Shown here: in pieces, positions 24,100 through 27,697 of the stretch
Numbering within the stretch: the stretch's first letter is position 1
How the letters are laid out: every line of letters begins with the position of its first letter
From: Bacteroidales bacterium UBA1219
GTDB taxonomy: Bacteria > Bacteroidota > Bacteroidia > Bacteroidales > P3
Length of the DNA: 27,697 bases
Reading direction: 5' to 3'
Assembly: GCA_002309295.1 (NCBI GenBank)
Contig: DBXF01000050.1
Location: 215 to 27,911, forward strand
Notes under the pieces: generated by a model
What the model was told of the DNA's origin: nothing
The model's database searches: none
The model's input: the letters and a program-made list of their open reading frames with translations, nothing else
Made by a program: the position numbers and the translations under genes

Positions 24100-25284
24100 T
24101 TAGTGGGGCCACCACCGGCGGACAACGCCTATTATCCGGCCCTTGCGGTCGAAAGTGTACCATACTTTGATGGTGTAGATTGGATTGGTGGTTTCACAAA
24201 CAGTGGCTATGACATAGCAGTTTTTGATTTTATCAATCATATAGATAATGCCGTTTTTGCGAAAATCGCGACCACGAGAGCTCATATCCCTTTCTATGGC
24301 ATTGACGAGAGTGTCGGCTCCGGGAAAAAGGGACAAATCCTCTTTGGAAAGGCCATCGAGGTTGTCAGCGGAGACTATTTCTCCGTTTGAACGGTATATA
24401 AGCACAACACCGTCGCCGAAAAACACTCTGTAGTATTTTCGCAGCCCTTTACTGTATATAGTTACGCGAGTTACACCTGAGCTGTCGTGTTTTGCAGGTA
24501 ACTGTCGTTCTACCGCTTTTGGATATTCCCTATAATTGAAAGATGTAAGTTTGTATTTTTCATATTTTTTGCGGACAGCTTTCACCAGACCTTCCGGCTC
24601 GCTGTTTCGCCCACGAGACACATGCACTGTAGGGCCGTTTATGGAGTAGTCCAAGAGTTGTCTTTGTGTGAGATTTATTTTGGCTCTCCAGTAGTAGTCG
24701 CCGCCGTCGCAGACTTGTAAAAAATGACGGTCAACGTAATGTTCTTTTGCACTTTCAGATTCGGTGAGATTAATATACACGCAGGTGTCGTTCTGCTTGT
24801 TAAGGTAGAATATGTACTGACGGATATATTGGTAAAAATATGGTGCAAGGAACACCCGTGGCACCTGATTTGCGGAGTCGGTGCGTAAATTCAGCACTTC
24901 GGCAAAAATCACTTCGGCACGTTGTACATCTCCTAATGTCGGATGATAAGATTTGGCGGAATCAGAATGTACAAAGTGTAGAAGGAAAGGTATTCCGATA
25001 TTATCCTCCAAGACATAGCCTATAACCGAAGTGTCGCCCTTGCAGGCGGTGAAACGTATTGTGGTGTCGGGTTTATCCCAATGATCCCAAGGGTTGTCGC
25101 TTTTGGGAAGTTTGGTCACATCCACGGCTTCCAAAGCGGTAACGTTAAGTGGAATAAGGCGTTCGGGCAACTGAGCCAGTAGCGTTGTATGCACAGCCCA
25201 AAGCAGCATGGATATAATAATGGTTTTTCGCACGAAGTGTGTGGCGAACGACGCTTTGGAATTGGTGTTAGATGCTTTTTCCAT
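24100..25284 (-). CDS. Secreted protein of unknown function
   Basis: No family is recognised. With the ATG at 25284 the product has 394 residues and a signal peptide: a basic stretch ending HFVRK at about 20, hydrophobic IIISMLLWAVHTTLL, cleavage near LLA at 37. The frame also opens at a GTG at 25308, but that codon is at the expected transcription start of the TAACTTTGCA promoter box, so the ATG is preferred. The mature part contains a C-terminal half of alternating strands (KYYRVFFGDGVVLIYRSNGE) and ends in a basic-aromatic VVRRWWPH. Four cysteines are visible. It lies downstream of the exported peptidase gene but has its own promoter. Confidence 0.75.
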   Translation of the reverse strand: MEKASNTNSKASFATHFVRKTIIISMLLWAVHTTLLAQLPERLIPLNVTALEAVDVTKLPKSDNPWDHWDKPDTTIRFTACKGDTSVIGYVLEDNIGIPFLLHFVHSDSAKSYHPTLGDVQRAEVIFAEVLNLRTDSANQVPRVFLAPYFYQYIRQYIFYLNKQNDTCVYINLTESESAKEHYVDRHFLQVCDGGDYYWRAKINLTQRQLLDYSINGPTVHVSRGRNSEPEGLVKAVRKKYEKYKLTSFNYREYPKAVERQLPAKHDSSGVTRVTIYSKGLRKYYRVFFGDGVVLIYRSNGEIVSADNLDGLSKEDLSLFPGADTLVNAIERDMSSRGRDFRKNGIIYMIDKIKNCYVIATVCETTNPIYTIKVWYTFDRKGRIIGVVRRWWPH

Positions 25285-25310
25285 TCTGGGTTTGGTATTG
25301 GGTTTCACTC

Positions 25311-25344
25311 TGCAAAGTTACAAAAAATAATCCAAAGCTACAAA
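25311..25344 (-). promoter_or_regulatory. Promoter of the secreted unknown protein, overlapping a terminator
   Basis: On the minus strand TTTG (25344-25341), 20 bases, then TAACTTTGCA (25320-25311): a complete Bacteroidota promoter. The TTTG is the end of the T-run belonging to the preceding terminator. The leader to ATG 25284 is about 20 bases. Confidence 0.72.
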
Positions 25345-25380
25345 AAAAAAACGCCGTGGCGAAAATTGCCGCGGCGTTTT
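25341..25380 (-). terminator. Terminator of the C1B peptidase gene
   Basis: A 10-bp stem, ACGCCGTGGC at 25351-25360 with GCCGCGGCGT at 25368-25377 (one T/G pair, loop GAAAATT), is followed on the minus strand by ten T residues (25350 to 25342). It lies 20 bases beyond the stop codon. Confidence 0.9.
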
Positions 25381-25400
25381 TCGAGGGGTGAAACCCTTAT

Positions 25401-26666
25401 TTATTTCTTTTTGCCTTTTTTGGCGTTTTTGTTGCTGGTGGGCAGTCCCAGTTTAGCTTTGATAGCGTCGGGGATGGCGTCTTTGTGCACAACGATGTTC
25501 ATAGTTTTGTAGCGCACGAAAGCTTTGCTGGCGTAGAACATGCCGTGGTATGTGCCGTAGTCGCCCCAGCTGTTTTTCACCATGTAGTATTCGTTGCCCA
25601 TTTGGTCGGTGGCTTTGCCGTAGATAAGCATGCCGTGGTCGTCGGTGGTTTCCCAGTTGTCGTAAGCCTGCTGGCGTTCTTCTTGGGTTACCCAGCGTTG
25701 GGGGGTGGGGTGTTTCTCGGCTTCGCTCTTACGTTCGGAGGGTTTCAGGCCTGTCCAGTGAGCCATGTCGCTGCCGAGGTTGGCGCTCTTTGCTTCGAGG
25801 TCGGGGAGCACGCAGGCACCGCTCTTGCGGCCCATGCGGAAGCCCTCTTCGCTGACGTCGCTGCCCCAAGCGATGGTGTAGCCGTTGTCGATGGCGTAGT
25901 CGAATATTTCCATAAATTCATCCAGAGGCACGTTGTAGCATTGGCTCCAGCGCCAGTTGTCCTGAATTTCGAGGACGAATTTTTCGTAGAAGGGGTGGTG
26001 AGTGTAGGATGTGATGGAGATGTAGTCGTCGGCGTTGAGGCCAAGGCTTTCGTAGAACGACTTGGGAGTGTATTTCTTGCCTTTGTAGGTGAATTCGGTG
26101 GGGCATTTGCCGAGGTATGTCTCGTGGATGTTGCGGAGGACTTTCTCCCACAGCAGCATGCCGTCCTTGCCTACCTGCATTTTTTTCAGTTTGCCTTTGG
26201 CCACGATGCCAACAACGGCGTCGGCGAAGGCCGAGAGTTCGCTGTGGTCGGAGAGGGTGTCGCCGTATTCCTGGCCGGGACGCATCTCTTCTTCAGGAAC
26301 AAGGCCGAAGGTTTTCATGCCGTAGATTACGTCGTAGAACGAGCCGCCCTGCGAGAAGGATACGTCGCCGTGGGTACGTACTGCAGCTTTGGCGCGGTCG
26401 ATGTAGGTGTTGGAAACGATGTACATCTCCGAAAGGTCGTATTCGCCTTTGCCCATGCGGAGGAGTTCGGCTTCGATAAAGCCAAGTCCGCTATAGCACC
26501 AGCATGTGCCGGCTTTGTATTGGTTCTTGACAGGGGTGATGGGGATTTCCTTCACTGTGGTGAACACGTAACCGCTGTCTTTCTGTTCGTCTTTTTTTGC
26601 CTCGTTTTGGGCAAAAACGCTGCCGCAAAGGGCTGCGCAACAAAGGATTAGAAGTGCTTTTTTCAT
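25401..26666 (-). CDS. Exported C1B-family cysteine peptidase (bleomycin hydrolase/PepC-like)
   Basis: This 421-residue papain-like peptidase carries a signal peptide (MKKALLILCCAALCGSVFAQ, cleavage near residue 19). The active-site set is complete: oxyanion Gln49 and nucleophile Cys55 in VKNQYKAGTCWCYS, His344 in DDHGMLIYG, Asn365 in VKNSWGDYG. The nucleophile motif and the spacing between Cys and His match C1B aminopeptidases. Typical cytosolic PepC has no signal peptide, whereas this one should act in the periplasm or outside. A Lys-rich tail (NKNAKKGKKK) ends the protein. The frame is open further upstream to 26756, but those residues cover the promoter box at 26703 and hide the signal peptide, so the ATG at 26666 is used. 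Confidence 0.9.
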   Translation of the reverse strand: MKKALLILCCAALCGSVFAQNEAKKDEQKDSGYVFTTVKEIPITPVKNQYKAGTCWCYSGLGFIEAELLRMGKGEYDLSEMYIVSNTYIDRAKAAVRTHGDVSFSQGGSFYDVIYGMKTFGLVPEEEMRPGQEYGDTLSDHSELSAFADAVVGIVAKGKLKKMQVGKDGMLLWEKVLRNIHETYLGKCPTEFTYKGKKYTPKSFYESLGLNADDYISITSYTHHPFYEKFVLEIQDNWRWSQCYNVPLDEFMEIFDYAIDNGYTIAWGSDVSEEGFRMGRKSGACVLPDLEAKSANLGSDMAHWTGLKPSERKSEAEKHPTPQRWVTQEERQQAYDNWETTDDHGMLIYGKATDQMGNEYYMVKNSWGDYGTYHGMFYASKAFVRYKTMNIVVHKDAIPDAIKAKLGLPTSNKNAKKGKKK

Positions 26667-26702
26667 TGTTGTATGTATTATTTTTTCTTTTTGTTTCGGA
26701 AT

Positions 26703-26712
26703 TGCAAAGATA
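26703..26712 (-). promoter_or_regulatory. -7 box of the C1B peptidase promoter
   Basis: TATCTTTGCA on the minus strand, 36 bases before the ATG. No TTTG at the usual -33 spacing is seen. Confidence 0.6.
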
Positions 26713-27126
26713 CGAAAAAAAAATGAGATGGAGATGAGTTTTTGGCAAAAAGGCACTACCTCTACTGTTATTTTTGTTTAACGTTCTGTCTTTCAGTTTC
26801 TATATTCGACAAAAGACAATAAGGCTGTTCGTTGTCGTTACTTTTAACACCAACTGTAAAATTACAAAAAACTTGAATTTTAGGATGAATACGGCGTTTT
26901 GTTTAACATGAATTGCCATGAATTGACCATTAATTGATTAATGGTGTGATATTTGAACTCGAATTGCCATGACACCTGAAAGGATGATGAACTCCGAAAT
27001 AATAAATAAAACCATACGAATAATTTGCCATTAATTAATTTTTGTGTGTTTCATTAAAATGATGCAATATTATCAAGTGCAAAACGTTATTTAAAACGTT
27101 GATTGTTTGTTAATTATTTGATTGAT
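26713..27126. other. AT-rich gap with repeated AATTGCCATG words
   Basis: No gene is seen. AATTGCCATG occurs at 26911-26920 and 26962-26971, a variant AATTTGCCATTAATTAATT at 27022-27040, and a palindrome, CCATTAAT-TG-ATTAATGG, at 26927-26944. The reverse complement CATGGCAATT appears after the next gene at 27569-27578. A clear promoter for that gene is not visible. Confidence 0.5.
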
Positions 27127-27552
27127 ATGAATTTGAGAAAACACAAGGAATTGGTGTATTCCATTATTGGTGCCGCAATGGAGGTTCACCGTGAGTTGGG
27201 CGGAGGATTGCTTGAACCAATATACAACGAAGCGCTTTTTATAGAGCTTCAGGAAAGAGGCATTCATTGTGAGCGCGAAAAGCAACTTCCATGTTTCTAC
27301 AAAGAATACAAATTAACTAAATATTATCAGATGGACTTGGTAGTCGAAGATGTAATTGTTGAGCTCAAATCGGTCAATGAACTGATTCCTGCACATAGGG
27401 AGCAGTTATTCAACTACTTGCGACTGACACGTATGCCAATCGGACTTCTTATCAATTTCGGGATGTCGAGCCTTCAAGGTGAGCGATATGCCTATTTAGA
27501 CGATGACAACGAATGTGTGCTAATCGACAAAAATATGGACATCGTGTATTGA
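27127..27552 (+). CDS. GxxExxY protein
   Basis: This 141-residue protein is named for its motif, present as GLLEPIY (Gly27, Glu30, Tyr33) in GAAMEVHRELGGGLLEPIYN. Downstream, YYQMDLVVEDVIVELKSV supplies Asp70, Glu79 and Lys81, a PD-(D/E)XK nuclease-like arrangement (PDDEXK_3 group). These small proteins are common and often multi-copy in Bacteroidota; a nuclease role is inferred from fold only. A TTG at 27103 could add eight residues, but the ATG at 27127 places the family's usual start just before the ELVYSIIGAAMEVH helix. Codon use is AT-rich compared with the operon at 11-16 kb. It stands alone, converging on the next gene. Confidence 0.9.
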   Translation: MNLRKHKELVYSIIGAAMEVHRELGGGLLEPIYNEALFIELQERGIHCEREKQLPCFYKEYKLTKYYQMDLVVEDVIVELKSVNELIPAHREQLFNYLRLTRMPIGLLINFGMSSLQGERYAYLDDDNECVLIDKNMDIVY

Positions 27553-27601
27553 AATTTTTGGATAATTACATGGCAATTTGTGTGAAAAGTATCACATTGT
27601 T
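27553..27601. other. Short convergent spacer
   Basis: It holds the inverted CATGGCAATT word (27569-27578) and a weak dyad, TGTGA at 27581-27585 with TCACA at 27592-27596, followed by TTGTTTTA. This may serve as a weak terminator. Confidence 0.35.
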
Positions 27602-27697
27602 TTATTCGTGATAGTCGCTGTTCTTCCATTCGAATTTCACCGTTTCGGGGACTAGGTATTTGCCAATTTTGTAGTCGATGTTGGCTTTGTGGGCCTG
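27602..27697 (-). CDS. C-terminal end of an unidentified protein (5' part outside window)
   Basis: Reading leftward from the right edge, an open frame of 31 codons ends at TAA (27604-27602). It translates to a polar, Lys-rich tail, including NIDYKIGKYLVPETVKFEW and ending SDYHE. GC content and codon choice match the core genes rather than the AT-rich gap beside it, which supports its being coding. Too little is visible to name a family. Confidence 0.65.
   Translation of the reverse strand, partial: QAHKANIDYKIGKYLVPETVKFEWKNSDYHE

Noticed and set aside
25485..26651. Rightward 388-codon frame opposite the C1B peptidase
   Set aside because: The peptidase has its full active site; this frame is Val/Ala/Gly-rich with no motif.
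27127..27552. Insertion sequence around the GxxExxY gene
   Set aside because: There is no transposase, the flanking words are only 10 bases long and unevenly placed, and no target duplication is visible.
1..27697. tRNA, rRNA or riboswitch genes
   Set aside because: I looked through the gaps for cloverleaf arms and conserved RNA cores and saw none. A covariance-model scan would be more sensitive than reading.

Overview
The window looks like a piece of a Bacteroidales (phylum Bacteroidota) chromosome, probably from a host- or gut-associated lineage. The evidence is the gene content: Bacteroidota-type ribosomal protein S1, FISUMP/fimbrillin-like lipoproteins, a CHU_C/type B T9SS sorting domain, short phosphatidylserine decarboxylase, GxxExxY protein and AAA-DUF4143 ATPase. 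Seven intergenic copies of TA(A/T)CTTTGCA, matching the Bacteroidota -7 promoter box (TAnnTTTG), agree with this. I cannot name a genus.

Layout. 1-760: 3' part of rpsA and its terminator. 825-3527: a 900-residue secreted PKD/CHU_C protein, presumably exported by the type IX secretion system. 3528-3915: gap with repeat remnants. 3916-10487: three leftward paralogous lipoprotein genes, each with its own promoter and terminator. The two spacers between them are about 198 bp long, nearly identical, and better conserved than the coding sequence beside them. 10945-16519: a rightward housekeeping operon rsfS-ftsH-LUD-DUF2007-cdsA-psd-rluA-type pseudouridine synthase, covering ribosome silencing, membrane proteolysis, phospholipid synthesis and RNA modification. 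16520-18370: a 33-bp tandem repeat carrying a promoter box, an AAA-DUF4143 ATPase and a 37-bp perfect palindrome. 18371-19201: a small membrane protein and a cluster of dyad repeats. 19202-20677: proS (leftward). 20818-24012: a His/Tyr/Ser-rich secreted protein with an unusually good Shine-Dalgarno sequence, followed by a FadL/OmpP1-type outer-membrane protein. 24100-26666: two leftward secreted proteins, one unknown and one C1B papain-like peptidase. 27127-27552: a GxxExxY protein in an AT-rich setting with repeated AATTGCCATG words. 27602-27697: the C-terminal end of an unidentified leftward gene.

Most of the window is ordinary core genome plus envelope genes. I found no complete mobile element, CRISPR array, rRNA or tRNA, and no convincing new multi-gene system. 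The least explained structures are the lipoprotein cassette array with its conserved spacers, the promoter-bearing 33-bp repeat before the AAA-DUF4143 gene, TTCGGA-type repeats that begin at stop codons, and the secreted His-rich protein paired with a FadL-type channel.
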